Counted from the first letter of the stretch, positions 1 to 9,328 are shown. The stretch is DNA of 64,000 bases from Akkermansiaceae bacterium (GCA_019634595.1 JAHCBC010000001.1:1054001-1118000), one strand, 5' to 3'. The notes: generated by a model from the sequence alone, not told the origin. Made by a program: numbers and translations.

Positions 1-435
1 GGCCGCCAGCTTGTACACCACCGCGTCCGTGAACAGCGGGATCCACTGCCCGACCGGGCGCGCGTTGCTCACATAGACGATCCTCAGGCCGGACCCCGCT
101 CCGCGCGTCAGCAGGTGGCGGCCCTCGATGGCATAGTCGCGCAGAGGATTCTGCGTGTCCCCGGTGGTGATGCGGATCAACCGCACGCAGTCCGTCGGCA
201 GTTGCCATGTCTCCGCCCACTCCGCGTCACCCGGCGCGGCCAGCTTTGCCAGCGTCCCCCGTGTCGTGGCGAAGTTCCACTGGTGCCGCTCCAGCAACGT
301 GTCCACCACATGGTCCAGGTGCAGGCGGCACGCGTGCGCCTCCACCGTCGTGTCGGAGTCATAGGAAGAAATCCGGCGCGCGCCCAGTTCGGCCAGCGCC
401 AGGTTGCACACATCGGTTTTTGAGGTCAATGGCAT
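1..435 (-). CDS. Phage tail-tubular/head-tail adaptor protein, partial
   Basis: The reading frame is open from an ATG at 435 through the window edge, so only the first 145 residues are visible. The start MPLTSKTDVCNLALAELGA, followed by an acidic stretch, LERHQWNFAT and a LPTDCVRLIRI segment, is the pattern of the podoviral tail tubular protein A / gp4-like adaptor family that docks beneath the portal (family knowledge). It is the third gene of a leftward phage block after the capsid and a small structural protein, where such a gene is expected. The second tail-tube gene would lie to the left of the window. Assignment rests on recognition of the N-terminal pattern. Confidence 0.7.
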   Translation of the reverse strand, partial: MPLTSKTDVCNLALAELGARRISSYDSDTTVEAHACRLHLDHVVDTLLERHQWNFATTRGTLAKLAAPGDAEWAETWQLPTDCVRLIRITTGDTQNPLRDYAIEGRHLLTRGAGSGLRIVYVSNARPVGQWIPLFTDAVVYKLAA

Positions 436-599
436 GGGAAATAAGGGGGGGAGATTGGGGATTGGAGATAGGAGATTGGGGGAGGCGCACGCCGTTGCGC
501 CCACTTCACATCCGTGTCCGCAGGCACGCCGTGCCGTGCGCCGGAAAAGGAAAGGCGGCGGGCATCCCTCTCTCGAAAGACACCCGCCGCCATGTCACG

Positions 600-1088
600 T
601 CAGCCCTGCACCCGGTAGGCGATGCCGAACCTCAGCTTCTCGTTTTCCGGGATGGCCAAGGAGATATTGGACAGGGTCGCCTTCACACGGGTCGTCTCCG
701 TATACCTCGACAGGCTCCCCTGCATCTCGTAGCCGAAGCTCGCCGTGCTCGGGGAGTCATAGCCGAAGCCGTGTGGCCCTTCGGGGATGCCTGAGGAATC
801 GGTGCCCACCTGGCCGAAGCGGCCCCCGGCGTGCTTGTCCCCCAACAAGATCCGGAGATGCCGCCCGCCGAACGACTTCGACACGTAGGACAGCTCCGGC
901 ACGACCGTCGCCCCCGCGGGGATGTCCGCCAGATCGAGCACGTCGCCGTTCGTCGCCCGGGGATTGCCGAACACGTAGTCCGCCGTCGCATACAGCACCG
1001 GTGCGCCCGTCTTTTCCCCGCTCAGGCTCTTGCTGGAAACGTCCAGCGAATCCTTCGCCGTGATGATGTCTGATTTGTAGGTTGCCAT
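600..1088 (-). CDS. Putative phage structural protein downstream of capsid
   Basis: A 162-residue protein with no signal peptide or membrane segment, rich in beta-prone, Gly/Ser/Thr sequence. It lies 52 bases downstream of the capsid gene on the same strand and upstream of the tail-tubular gene, so it is probably a head decoration, head-closure or minor virion protein. I do not recognise a named domain. The ATG at 1088 is the first in frame. The gap to the capsid gene holds a tract of repeated TTGATGG-like units (1100-1135). Confidence 0.6.
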   Translation of the reverse strand: MATYKSDIITAKDSLDVSSKSLSGEKTGAPVLYATADYVFGNPRATNGDVLDLADIPAGATVVPELSYVSKSFGGRHLRILLGDKHAGGRFGQVGTDSSGIPEGPHGFGYDSPSTASFGYEMQGSLSRYTETTRVKATLSNISLAIPENEKLRFGIAYRVQG

Positions 1089-1140
1089 GGTAAGTTAGGA
1101 TAGTTGATGGTTGATAGCTGATGGTTGATGGATCTTGGAA

Positions 1141-2088
1141 TCAGTCCTCCACGGAGCATTCGATGATGACCACCTTCTTGTCCTCGGAGCGGCATGCCCC
1201 CAGTCCGTATTGGCTGAAGAACTGCGCCGCGTTCTTCAGGTCCGCGCGGCGGTCCACCGACGTCTGGATCTCCTTCCAGAAATCCAGGTGCACCGCGTCC
1301 GACGTCCAGATGCCGGAGTGCTGCACGGTCGTGCTCCCCGCCTTCATCGGCAGTTGGGTGGAGCGGATCCAGTTCACCCCCAGGAAGAAGGAAATGTTCC
1401 CGTCCTTGTCCAGGGTCGGCGGCATGTAGTCGCGGGAGAACAGACGGTTCGCCGCGGCGGAGGAAGTCGTCCCGTTCGCCAGGAACAGCAGGCGTTCCTC
1501 CATCTCCGGAGTCATCGCCCCCCACAGTTGGACGCCGCGGGCGCGGGCATCGTCACCGTAGGATTCGTTCTTCGTCAGGATGCGCTTCGCGTGGATGATC
1601 TTGTCCACCGTCAGCCCCGTATCCGGGCCGCCGGTTGTCGCCGCGAAGTCAACCTCCACCCTGTTCTCCGCGGGGATCTCCGATGCGGTCGTGCCGTTCT
1701 TGCCGATGTGGTTCGTGCCGAACAGGCCGTCGATGAACACGCGGTCCACCCGGCGGTTGTAGGCGCCCAGGTGGGCCTCCAGATGCTTGCCGCCCGGCAG
1801 GATCGCCGGAGCCAGCATGATCTCGTCCCAGAACGGCTCGCCCGTCGCCAGGTCGAACGTCTGCGGCCTCACCCAGCGCTTCTGGGTGTCCAGCTCCTGC
1901 AGCAGCGTCTGCGCCAGCCGCTCTCCGGTGGTCTCGCTGTCATGGATGGGCAGCACCAGGTTGTGCGTCTTCGCCTCACCCGTGCAGCCGGTCTCCACCA
2001 CCGCCGCCTTGCGGAAGCGGGACTGCGTCTGTTGCACCGCGGCCGTGAAGTTCCGGCCGAACTGGATCGTGAAATGATCGGGAATCAT
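1141..2088 (-). CDS. Phage major capsid protein (Phage_capsid_2-like)
   Basis: 315 residues from the ATG at 2088, which begins MIPDHFTIQFGRNF. The frame is open further upstream, but that part is low-quality leader sequence. The middle and C-terminal part, with LTVDKIIHAKRILT, an LWGAMTPEMEERLLFL block and FFLGVNWIRSTQLPM, matches the pattern of HK97-fold coat proteins of the Phage_capsid_2 type found in podoviruses (family knowledge; the 'FLGfxxIRSTrLP' motif is characteristic). It is the first gene of the leftward block and lies 268 bases downstream of the shared phage promoter-like element at 2356-2377. No scaffold gene precedes it here; a scaffold-like gene is 21 kb away at 23486. Confidence 0.8.
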   Translation of the reverse strand: MIPDHFTIQFGRNFTAAVQQTQSRFRKAAVVETGCTGEAKTHNLVLPIHDSETTGERLAQTLLQELDTQKRWVRPQTFDLATGEPFWDEIMLAPAILPGGKHLEAHLGAYNRRVDRVFIDGLFGTNHIGKNGTTASEIPAENRVEVDFAATTGGPDTGLTVDKIIHAKRILTKNESYGDDARARGVQLWGAMTPEMEERLLFLANGTTSSAAANRLFSRDYMPPTLDKDGNISFFLGVNWIRSTQLPMKAGSTTVQHSGIWTSDAVHLDFWKEIQTSVDRRADLKNAAQFFSQYGLGACRSEDKKVVIIECSVED

Positions 2089-2355
2089 GATGATATGTCT
2101 TTCTGTGTGTTGGTTGGTTGATCTGAATCGGTTGTCATTCCGGTTCCGATTGTCCCCGCCGCCACACGTGGCATGGAGAGGGTCATCACCTTGGGGCACA
2201 CGCGCCCCCGGGGCGGTCCATCCGCTCAGGGTTTCCCGTCGGGAAAGGCCGGCCATGAAGCCCGCCCCATCCCGTCTTTCCGGCCGGGCCGGGGGAAATT
2301 ATCCATCGCATCCCAGGACGCCGCCAGCATGCCCCCGCCCCCCGCCCCCCGCATA

Positions 2356-2377
2356 TTGAACACTTGGCCAATTTTTT
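2356..2377 (-). promoter_or_regulatory. Phage promoter-like element, copy P1
   Basis: On the minus strand this reads A6 then TTGGCCAAGTGTTCAA. It is one of four copies in the window and the only one on the minus strand, pointing toward the capsid block. The distance to the capsid ATG is about 268 bases, unlike the short leader of the other three copies, so a leader or a lost gene may lie between. Confidence 0.55.
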
Positions 2378-2390
2378 CCCCGCAACCGCA

Positions 2391-2434
2391 TCATGGATCA
2401 TGGATCATGGATCTTGAATCTTGAATCTTGAATC
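2391..2434. repeat. Short-period intergenic tandem tract
   Basis: Repeats of ATCATGG followed by repeats of ATCTTGA; period 7. One of several such tracts of different sequence in this window (others at 1100-1135, 18661-18696, 36149-36200, 38012-38060). The rest of 2435-3099 shows no convincing gene; it contains GC-rich palindromes and a family-A repeat at 3002. Confidence 0.6.
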
Positions 2435-3001
2435 ACCCGGCACTCCCACGAAGTGGGCTTCTTCCCGTGAATAACTCCCGCTGTCCCGCCCGCACCGCTG
2501 TGGCATGATGGACGGCATCGCGGACACCGTCCGTCGAGCCGGCCCGCCTTCCATGACATCGCGGGGAATCCGGCCGAGATCCATATCCCTCCCATCTCGA
2601 CAACATCACGGGAGGACAACCGAGTGGCAGGGGCTATGTCCGCACGCCACCCTAAACAAGGTGCGGAGGGTCACCCTCTTCCACAACCTCATGCCGGGCG
2701 GTCCGCCGCCCCATGGGGGGAGGGGGGGTATTGCCCGGGGAGAGTCTTCCATTCCGTCCGTCCCCGCCCTTTTCCCCCGCACATACCCCCGATTCAAAAA
2801 AACGCGCTCCGCGCAGCAAAACATCCCCCTCAACAGACCGCGGACCTCATGCCGCCCCGGAGCACCCGCCGCACCACCAGCCCATGCTGCCAGAAGTCCT
2901 TGCTCCACCCACCAGCACCCCCATCCCAAATCCGCGGAATCCTCAATAATCCTCTCAATCTGCGCTTAAAAAACGCCCGCATCACTCCCCCCTCTTCACT
3001 T

Positions 3002-3037
3002 CTACGTTCAATGTTGGACGTTCGGCGTTCGATGTTC
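3002..3037 (+). repeat. Dispersed GTTCGATGTT repeat (family A), copy 1
   Basis: Degenerate iterations of ACGTTCGATGTT. Further copies are at 16939-16976, 21025-21061 and, inverted, 22770-22806. All are intergenic and just upstream or downstream of genes; read in frame they give spurious 'MLDVRRSMFDV' peptides. Confidence 0.65.
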
Positions 3038-3099
3038 CTCCGCCATCCCCCGAAAGTGGTATCTCCGCCATCTGTTCCGCCATGGCCGCCGTGCGCTAG

Positions 3100-3774
3100 A
3101 TGAAAGTCTCCATGAAAACCCTCCCGCTCCTTTTCCTCACGCTGCTCCTTCCCCTCCTCCCCGCCGCCCGCGCCGCCTCCATCTACGTGGACTTCGGGCC
3201 GAACGCCACCGTCGCCGACAGCATCACCTGGAACAGCGTCACCACCTACAGCACCGGAGTCAAAGTCGCCGACCTCCGCACCACCACCAACCAGTCCACC
3301 AACTACGGCCTCACCCTCACCACCAACGCCTTCGTCGGTGACGTTGGCGACGGCCCCACCAACCTCACCCCCGTCGCCAACTACCGTGACGGCTTCTACG
3401 GCGCCCTCACCGGCACGCCGAACAATCCCACCGTCTTCACCCTCACCGGGCTGGATCCCGCCCTCACCTACACCTTCACCTTCTTCGGCACCGTTGACCG
3501 CACCGGCACCCGCGGCACCCGCTACACCGTCGGAGATCCCGGCAACTACTCCGAGCTGGAGACCAACGACAACGTCAACACCTGGTCCGCCCCCATCAGC
3601 GCCAGCCCGGACACCAACGGCAACCTCACCGTCACCCTCAGCCGCGCCTCCTTCAACGCCGACCAATCCTACATCATCAACGTCATGAGGGTGGACTTCG
3701 TCCCGGAACCCTCCGCCGCCCTCCTCTCCGGCCTCGGCCTCATCACCCTCCTCTCCCGCCGCACCCGCGCCTAG
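3100..3774 (+). CDS. PEP-CTERM sorted secreted protein
   Basis: 224 residues. The N-terminus (MKVSMKTLPLLFLTLLLPLL... AARA) is a signal peptide; the second Met at 3112 is an equally plausible start. The body is Thr/Asn-rich and beta-prone. The C-terminus VPEPSAALLSGLGLITLL followed by SRRTRA is a classic PEP-CTERM sorting signal: a VPEP motif, a hydrophobic segment and a basic tail. In this system an exosortase cleaves the tail during export and anchoring (family knowledge); no exosortase gene is in the window. The substrate or function of the body is unknown. Confidence 0.8.
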   Translation: MKVSMKTLPLLFLTLLLPLLPAARAASIYVDFGPNATVADSITWNSVTTYSTGVKVADLRTTTNQSTNYGLTLTTNAFVGDVGDGPTNLTPVANYRDGFYGALTGTPNNPTVFTLTGLDPALTYTFTFFGTVDRTGTRGTRYTVGDPGNYSELETNDNVNTWSAPISASPDTNGNLTVTLSRASFNADQSYIINVMRVDFVPEPSAALLSGLGLITLLSRRTRA

Positions 3775-3947
3775 CTCTGCTTGGTGCAATGTCCTCGTCG
3801 TTGAGGAGAGAAGAGATTTCCAACCGCAATGGAAGCGAAGCGACATGGACGAACTGACCGTTCAAAATCCTCCGTCAAATGAACGCAAATAGGTGGTGGT
3901 GGAAAATCCACGGACCTCTCCACCAAACGCAACGGCGACAGGAGGGC

Positions 3948-3985
3948 AAGCCTCCGGATTGCCTCAGATGACAATCCGGAGGCTT
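3948..3985. repeat. Hairpin repeat AAGCCTCCGGATTG / CAATCCGGAGGCTT
   Basis: Perfect 14-base arms separated by 10 bases, flanked on the right by TGTCTTCCTTTCCCT. A second copy of the hairpin with the same right flank is at 10163-10195. The interval 3775-4139 otherwise holds no gene I can support. Confidence 0.65.
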
Positions 3986-4139
3986 GTCTTCCTTTCCCTG
4001 CGGGGCATGGCGGACCACCATTCCGGACCCGCAGGGCCAGCCCCAGCGGGTGGCTGTTCCTCACCACAACCTGTTCCCCTTCCACCGGCATTTCCGATAA
4101 GTCCTTGACGCATCTGGACTGGAGCGGAAAGTTGCTTTC

Positions 4140-4979
4140 ATGAAGCCTTTCATCACAGGCCTGTTGTCCGTCGTTCTGGCGGGTGCCGCTGGTGCGGCGA
4201 CCTACGCTTCCGACAACTACACGAACGCCACGGCCACCGCTTCCACGATGGCGAACACGGAGGCACCCGGTGTGGGCACCTACCGCCGCGTCTTTGACGG
4301 GGGCAGCGCCTACTCCGTCGGCACGGTGGATGGATTCGGCAGCGGGAATGTGATGACCCTGAGCAATGGCAACAGCACCCACGTCCGGACGCTGAACACC
4401 TCCACGGGTTCCTCCCTGGGCAGCCTGGGGGTCGGCAGCGTCCTGAGCATGAGCTTCGACATGCGGCTGGCGGGGACACTGGCGGAGAGCCGTTCCTTCA
4501 GCTTCGGCTTCCTGAACGATGCGGGCACCTCCACGCAGAGCAGCATCGCCTACGCGCTGGTGGGCGCGGCGGGCGGCGAGTTCAAGCGGCGGGACACGAG
4601 CTGGAACATGAGCACCTCCAACAACGATGGCGGAGGAAGGGCCGGCAGCACCTTCACCGGCGGAGGGCTGGCGGTGGACACGAACTACACCATGCGCTTC
4701 ACGATCACGAAGATCAGCGAAACCAGCTACATGCTGCGCTATTTCCAGAGCGTGAACGGCGGCGCGGAAACCATGATCGCCGAGACATCGAGCCCGCTGA
4801 CCTCCACGGTCGTGGGCAGGGAGATCACGGCGGTGGGCTTCCGCTGGTCGGAATCTCCGGGCGTGCAGACGCACATCGACAACCTGCTGGTGACGGTGGA
4901 CGCGGTGCCGGAGGCATCCTCCGCGGCGCTGGTGATGGCCGCCGGCATGGCCGGACTGCTGCGCCGGCGGCGGAAGTGA
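4140..4979 (+). CDS. PEP-CTERM-type secreted protein
   Basis: 279 residues. Residues 1-20 (MKPFITGLLSVVLAGAAGAA) are a signal peptide. The middle is Gly/Ser/Thr-rich and beta-prone, with an end that reads THIDNLLVTVDA, as in many secreted concanavalin-like or 'LamG-like' Verrucomicrobial proteins. The C-terminus VPEASSAALVMAAGMAGLL then RRRRK is a PEP-CTERM signal in which the motif is VPEA rather than VPEP. It follows another PEP-CTERM gene but is separated by 365 bases with a hairpin repeat, so co-transcription is not obvious. Function unknown. Confidence 0.75.
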   Translation: MKPFITGLLSVVLAGAAGAATYASDNYTNATATASTMANTEAPGVGTYRRVFDGGSAYSVGTVDGFGSGNVMTLSNGNSTHVRTLNTSTGSSLGSLGVGSVLSMSFDMRLAGTLAESRSFSFGFLNDAGTSTQSSIAYALVGAAGGEFKRRDTSWNMSTSNNDGGGRAGSTFTGGGLAVDTNYTMRFTITKISETSYMLRYFQSVNGGAETMIAETSSPLTSTVVGREITAVGFRWSESPGVQTHIDNLLVTVDAVPEASSAALVMAAGMAGLLRRRRK

Positions 4980-5089
4980 GGTGGATCAATGGAGGGGCGC
5001 ACTCCGATGCGCCCGTGTGGTGAGACCGGGCGACGTCCAACGTGCGGATAGGGGCGCGGAGGCCCAATGCATGGCGGGTCCCTCCGCCA

Positions 5090-5656
5090 TCACTTTTTCC
5101 CGCCCTGGGTGAACCTCTCCATGTCAATGAGTTCAAACGCGCCCATGGTATCGAAGGTCTTCGCGTACTTCCCCCACTCGTCCGCCTTCGCGCCGGAGAT
5201 GCTGATGACCACGATGTCCATGCCATTTCCCCAGAAAGCGGAGTAGAGGATGCGGTAGTCCCCCTCGGTGACTTCCGTGCAGATGCGTGTGAACATCCCC
5301 TGGTCATTCGCCCCGCAGTTCCGGTGGACCTTCCCCGCGGTCTTTTTCTTTCCTTCGATGAACCCCCTCACGAATGCCTCCGGGGTCTTTCCCGTGCCTT
5401 TCTCCACCCCCATGAAGGTCTGGATCCGCACGCCCGTATCATAGGGATCCTTGCCGCCGTTGGTGTCTTCCCTGGAGATGGTCCACATCCAGGACTTCTC
5501 TCCGTGGCGTTCGTGGTAGTGCCAGCCTTCCGGCCGCAGGATCTTCCCACCGGTCGGCTCCATGACTTGCATGACATAGCCTGCGGGGATCTTGTCAGCG
5601 GCGTGGAGGTGCCCGGCGAGCAGGGATATGAACAGTATGATGGAAGTGCGGATCAT
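5090..5656 (-). CDS. Secreted protein of unknown function
   Basis: 188 residues from the ATG at 5656. MIRTSIILFISLLAGHLHAADK is a signal peptide, so the mature protein is probably periplasmic. The mature part contains DPYDTGVRIQTFMGVEKGTGKTPEAFVRGFI and an ILYSAFWGNGMDIVVISISGAK strand pattern, ending in GGKK. I do not recognise a family. The open frame continues upstream of 5656, but that stretch has no protein-like character and a signal peptide at 5656 decides the start. It is followed leftward by an intergenic region. Confidence 0.65.
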   Translation of the reverse strand: MIRTSIILFISLLAGHLHAADKIPAGYVMQVMEPTGGKILRPEGWHYHERHGEKSWMWTISREDTNGGKDPYDTGVRIQTFMGVEKGTGKTPEAFVRGFIEGKKKTAGKVHRNCGANDQGMFTRICTEVTEGDYRILYSAFWGNGMDIVVISISGAKADEWGKYAKTFDTMGAFELIDMERFTQGGKK

Positions 5657-5790
5657 GGTGGAAAGATGACGTGATGGGGAAACGTCCTTGTTATCCCATT
5701 GGCGGTGGCTTTCCAGACGATTCTCCGCAGAAAGCCACGGCGCACCCGGCAGCCCCACCCTTGTTCTTCCCACCGGAGGGGCATCATCCT

Positions 5791-6270
5791 TCAGAATCCC
5801 TTTCCGATACCCACGACGTATTTCCGGTCGTGCAACCGCTCCGCCAATGTCTTCATCAGTTTGGGATCGGTCCTGCCTTCGCCCGCCAAGGTGGCCGCCG
5901 CCTTTTCCAGCATGGAGATGATTTTCTTTTCCTCCACGCTGCCGGGGGTGATGAGGTGGAAGCGATCCTTCCGGACCAGGAAAAACACCTGCCGCTTTTC
6001 CTTTCTGTCCTCTTCCGACCAGTAGGCGGGATTCGCCGCCAGGACGATGAACGGCCCCGCGGTAGTGGACTCGAAATTGAAGCCCCTCGATCCGCCGTCG
6101 CCGAATTCGTCCCAGCCGGTGAAGCTGCGGATCTCCCAGCTTTCGAACTTCACCTCTCCGAGTTCCGCCCACTCCGCGCGCAGTTCCACGGGAGGAAGTT
6201 GTTGCGCGTCCGCCACCTGGATGGCCAGAGCGAGGACGAGGCAGGCGGGCATGAGGGAAGGGCGGTTCAT
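5791..6270 (-). CDS. Secreted protein of unknown function
   Basis: 159 residues with an N-terminal signal peptide (MNRPSLMPACLVLALAIQVADA). The mature part includes a GWDEFGDGGSRGFNFEST segment and a helical C-terminal half (KIISMLEKAAATLAGEGRTD) ending YVVGIGKGF. No known domain is recognised. It lies 134 bases upstream of the other secreted protein gene on the same strand, so the two may share a transcript. Confidence 0.6.
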   Translation of the reverse strand: MNRPSLMPACLVLALAIQVADAQQLPPVELRAEWAELGEVKFESWEIRSFTGWDEFGDGGSRGFNFESTTAGPFIVLAANPAYWSEEDRKEKRQVFFLVRKDRFHLITPGSVEEKKIISMLEKAAATLAGEGRTDPKLMKTLAERLHDRKYVVGIGKGF

Positions 6271-6497
6271 TTCATCATCCGGACGGAAAGGATCCGAGGA
6301 TCATGATTCACCCGGTCCGCCGGTCTCTCCATCTTATTTTCGTCGCGGGCGGAGCTGCATTCCGCCATCGGACATCAACCCCCTGCCACGCGGAAACCAC
6401 GGCGCGTCCTGAGGTTGCGGTCCTGCCGAACCTATAGGCGGGGAGGTCAGGGCCGAGATTACTTGCGTCGCTAATCGACCGATGGAGAATCCTCCGC

Positions 6498-7041
6498 ATG
6501 AAGTATGATCTTGAAGAAGTGATCCGGTCTCTGGATCGAATGCTGGCAGACGACATCGTTGACGGCTACGCTATCGGATGGTGCCATCGCCGCATCCTTT
6601 TATGGAGAGGTCGCAACAACGGAGGATGTGGACGTATTCATCGTCTTCCGGCCCGGTGCGTCTTCTCTGATCATCGATCCGACCCCTGTCATCCGCTACT
6701 TCACTGACAAGGGGCACTCACTTTTTGAAGACAAGGTCGTGATCGGTGGATGGCCCGTCCAATTTCTGCCACCGCCCACCCGGTTGGAGGAGGAAGCTCT
6801 TGGCAAGGCCATTGTTCTTCAGTACGGGGATCTGAAATTACGAGTGCTTCCGAGGGAGTATCTCGCGGCGATCGCACTCCAGACCAACCGGGCGAAGGAC
6901 CGCAACCGATTGATCCAGTTGCGGGAAGAAGGAGATCTCGACATGGCGGAATTTGAGACGATATTGGAATCGCATGGACTTTCCAGCCGTTGGCGGGAGT
7001 TCCAGCGTCAGTTTCCACCCGACGCCGAACCGCAAGGATGA
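6498..7041 (+). pseudogene. Nucleotidyltransferase (MNT/AbiEii-like), frameshifted
   Basis: Two overlapping frames together make one protein. Frame one gives MKYDLEEVIRSLDRMLADD...GYAIG; the second continues GAIAASFYGEVATTEDVDVFI and runs to 7041. Joining them restores the typical G(G/A)xAxxxY...T.D.D.(F) pattern of the nucleotidyltransferase fold used by MNT and AbiEii-type toxins. The break is near 6579 and is explained by one extra base (T). It may be a real inactivating mutation or a sequencing error. The stop overlaps the start of the next small gene (ATGA), as in two-gene toxin-antitoxin-like operons. Known relatives transfer a nucleotide to a partner or to tRNA; the substrate here is not known. 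Confidence 0.6.
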
Positions 7042-7226
7042 ACACACCATGGACAGAGATCGCAGCAAGAAAGCGGGCCACCCGGCGCGTGCTCGCCGCA
7101 CTGCCCTTGCGTGTGAAAGTGGAAAGGCTGGACGCCATGCGTGAGCGGCTCGATCAGTTGAGGAGATTCAAGCCTGCTACTGACGGCCAATCCCGTGAGA
7201 GATCCGGCGGGGTGGATGGCATCTGA
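7038..7226 (+). CDS. Small partner protein of the nucleotidyltransferase
   Basis: 62 residues, starting MNTPWTEIAARKRATRRVLA. The ATG at 7038 overlaps the stop of the nucleotidyltransferase frame, indicating translational coupling. The composition is Arg-rich and helical (LPLRVKVERLDAMRERLDQLRRF). Small helical proteins of this kind often accompany nucleotidyltransferase-fold genes, so it may be the second member of a toxin-antitoxin-like pair; this is inferred from context and not from a recognised domain. Confidence 0.55.
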   Translation: MNTPWTEIAARKRATRRVLAALPLRVKVERLDAMRERLDQLRRFKPATDGQSRERSGGVDGI

Positions 7227-7342
7227 CGGATTGCCCGCCGGACACCATGTAATGGCGTCCCTGTCAGCCTGCGGACTTTTTCCGGAAAGTGATCGCCGCG
7301 CCGCGCGTATCCGACTGGACTCTCATCATGCACTTTCCGCCA

Positions 7343-9328
7343 ATGAAACCCACGCTCACGCTCCCATTGCTTGTTTCCCTGTCACTCACCGCCCTCGGTC
7401 CGGCGGCGGAGAAGGATTCCTATGACATCGTCGTGTATGGCGCGACGGGTGGTGGCGTGGCCGCCGCGGTGGAGGCTGGCAGGCTCGGGAAAAGCGTCGC
7501 GCTGGTGGAGCCGCAGAAGTTCATCGGCGGCATGACCACGGGTGGCCTGGGCGCGACGGACATCGGCTCGAAGACGACCGTCGTCGGACTGGCGAAGGAG
7601 TTCTACCACCGTGTGTGGAAGCACTACAACAAGCCGGAGTCCTGGAAATACGAGACGCGGGAGGAATACAAGCCGAAGCACCACGACGCCATCTCCGACA
7701 ACCTGGAGGTCCATTGGTTCTTCGAGCCGAAGGTCGCGGACCAGATCCTCACGGAGATGCTTTCCGAAGCGGGCGTGAAGGTCTTCACCGGGGAGCGCAT
7801 GGTGCGCGCGGAGGGCGGCGTGAAAAAGGAGGGCAACCGCATCTCCACCGTGACCATGGAGAGCGGGAAAATCTTCGGCGGAAAGATGTTCATCGACGCC
7901 AGCTATGAAGGCGACCTCCTGGCGGGCGCGGGCGTGTCCTACTTCGTCGGCCGTGAGGCGAACAGCGAGCACAACGAGACGATCAACGGCATCCGCGCGC
8001 TGAAGGTGTATCCCGGAAAGGAACTGGACCCCTACAAGGTGCCGGGGGACCCGGCCAGCGGCATCCTCCCCGGCATCGAGCCGAAGCCGCCCGGGCCTGA
8101 CGGCTCCGCGGACAAGCGCGTGCAGGCCTACACCTTCCGCATGTGCCTGACGGATGTGAAGGAGAACCAACTGCCCATCACGAAGCCCGAGAACTACGAC
8201 CCGCTCGTCTTCGAACCGCACCTGCGCTGGATCAACGTCAACGCGAAGGAGAAGCCCGGAAAGCTGTTCTACAAGCTGACCCCGATGCCGAACCGGAAGA
8301 CGGACTCCAACAACCAGGGCCTCTTTTCCACCGACTACGTGGGCAAGAGCGCGGAGTGGGCGGAGGCCGGCTATGCGCGCCGCGCGGAGCTGTGGCAGGA
8401 ACACGTGGACTACGTGCGCGGCTACTTCTGGTTCCTGGGGAATGATCCCCGCGTGCCGGAGCACATCCGCACGGAGACGCTGCGCTGGGGCCTGCCGAAG
8501 GACGAATTCGCGGACGCGGGCCACTGGCCGTTCCAGCTCTACGTGCGCGAGGCACGGCGCATGAAGAGCGCCTACATCGTCACGGAGCATGACTGCCGGC
8601 GCACCCGCATCGCGGAGGACGGCATCATCCTCGCCTCCTACGGCATGGACTCCCACTCGACCTCCCGCTTTGTCGATGAAAACGGCCAGCTCCGCGGGGA
8701 AGGCGGCATGCTCATCCGCGTGAAGCCGTACCCGGTCAGCTACCGCTCCATCGTCCCTGTGGAAAAGGAATGCGCGAACCTGCTCGTTCCCGTCTGCCTT
8801 TCCGCCACTCACGCCGCCTACGGCTCCATCCGCATGGAGCCTGTGTTCATGATGCTGGGCCAGGCGTCCGCCTACGCCGCCGCACAGTCGATTGATACTG
8901 GAAAACCCGTACAAGCGGTCCCGGTCGATGGCATCCGCAAGCACGTCGGCACCACGGAGCTGCTGGCAGGCATCAAGCCCGCGTCCGCGGATGAGGCCGC
9001 CGCGGAGAAAAAGGGCGGCGGATCCTCTCCCGCGGATCGTTTCAAGGGAGCCGTCGCCTCGTTGAAAAAAGACGGCGCGCTGAAAGGCGACACCGCCTGG
9101 CTGGACACCCTGAAGTCGGAAACCCAGGTGGACGGCGCGAAGGTCGCGGAACTGCTCATCGGCAAGGCATCCCTGAAAAAGCCCGTGGCGGATGTGGACG
9201 CCGCGCTCGACGCCCTCGCCGCCGACGACACCCTGCCGGACGCGAAGAAGTATTGGCGTGAGAACGCCCGCGCCGGAAAGACCTGCAAGGGGTCGATGGT
9301 CATGCAGCTCTGCATCCGCCTGGAGTGA
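7343..9328 (+). CDS. Secreted FAD-dependent oxidoreductase (FAD_oxidored family)
   Basis: About 661 residues from the chosen ATG, which begins with a signal peptide MKPTLTLPLLVSLSLTALG; an ATG at 7328 would add five residues. The mature protein starts with a dinucleotide-binding Rossmann motif: DIVVYGATGGGVAAAVEA, then an acidic strand end and FIGGMTTGGLGATD. The C-terminal part holds the FAD-closing segment ATHAAYGSIRMEPVFMMLGQASAYAAA. This pattern is the FAD_oxidored family common in Planctomycetes and Verrucomicrobia, of unknown substrate and often linked to polysaccharide breakdown. A C-terminal tail of about 100 residues rich in Lys/Ala follows the catalytic part. Stands alone on its strand. 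Confidence 0.8.
   Translation: MKPTLTLPLLVSLSLTALGPAAEKDSYDIVVYGATGGGVAAAVEAGRLGKSVALVEPQKFIGGMTTGGLGATDIGSKTTVVGLAKEFYHRVWKHYNKPESWKYETREEYKPKHHDAISDNLEVHWFFEPKVADQILTEMLSEAGVKVFTGERMVRAEGGVKKEGNRISTVTMESGKIFGGKMFIDASYEGDLLAGAGVSYFVGREANSEHNETINGIRALKVYPGKELDPYKVPGDPASGILPGIEPKPPGPDGSADKRVQAYTFRMCLTDVKENQLPITKPENYDPLVFEPHLRWINVNAKEKPGKLFYKLTPMPNRKTDSNNQGLFSTDYVGKSAEWAEAGYARRAELWQEHVDYVRGYFWFLGNDPRVPEHIRTETLRWGLPKDEFADAGHWPFQLYVREARRMKSAYIVTEHDCRRTRIAEDGIILASYGMDSHSTSRFVDENGQLRGEGGMLIRVKPYPVSYRSIVPVEKECANLLVPVCLSATHAAYGSIRMEPVFMMLGQASAYAAAQSIDTGKPVQAVPVDGIRKHVGTTELLAGIKPASADEAAAEKKGGGSSPADRFKGAVASLKKDGALKGDTAWLDTLKSETQVDGAKVAELLIGKASLKKPVADVDAALDALAADDTLPDAKKYWRENARAGKTCKGSMVMQLCIRLE

Noticed and set aside
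2505..2969. 154-codon frame in the intergenic region after the capsid block
   Set aside because: Pro/Arg/Ser-rich, no protein-like pattern, and part (PGGPPPHGGRGG) is palindromic GC-rich repeat.
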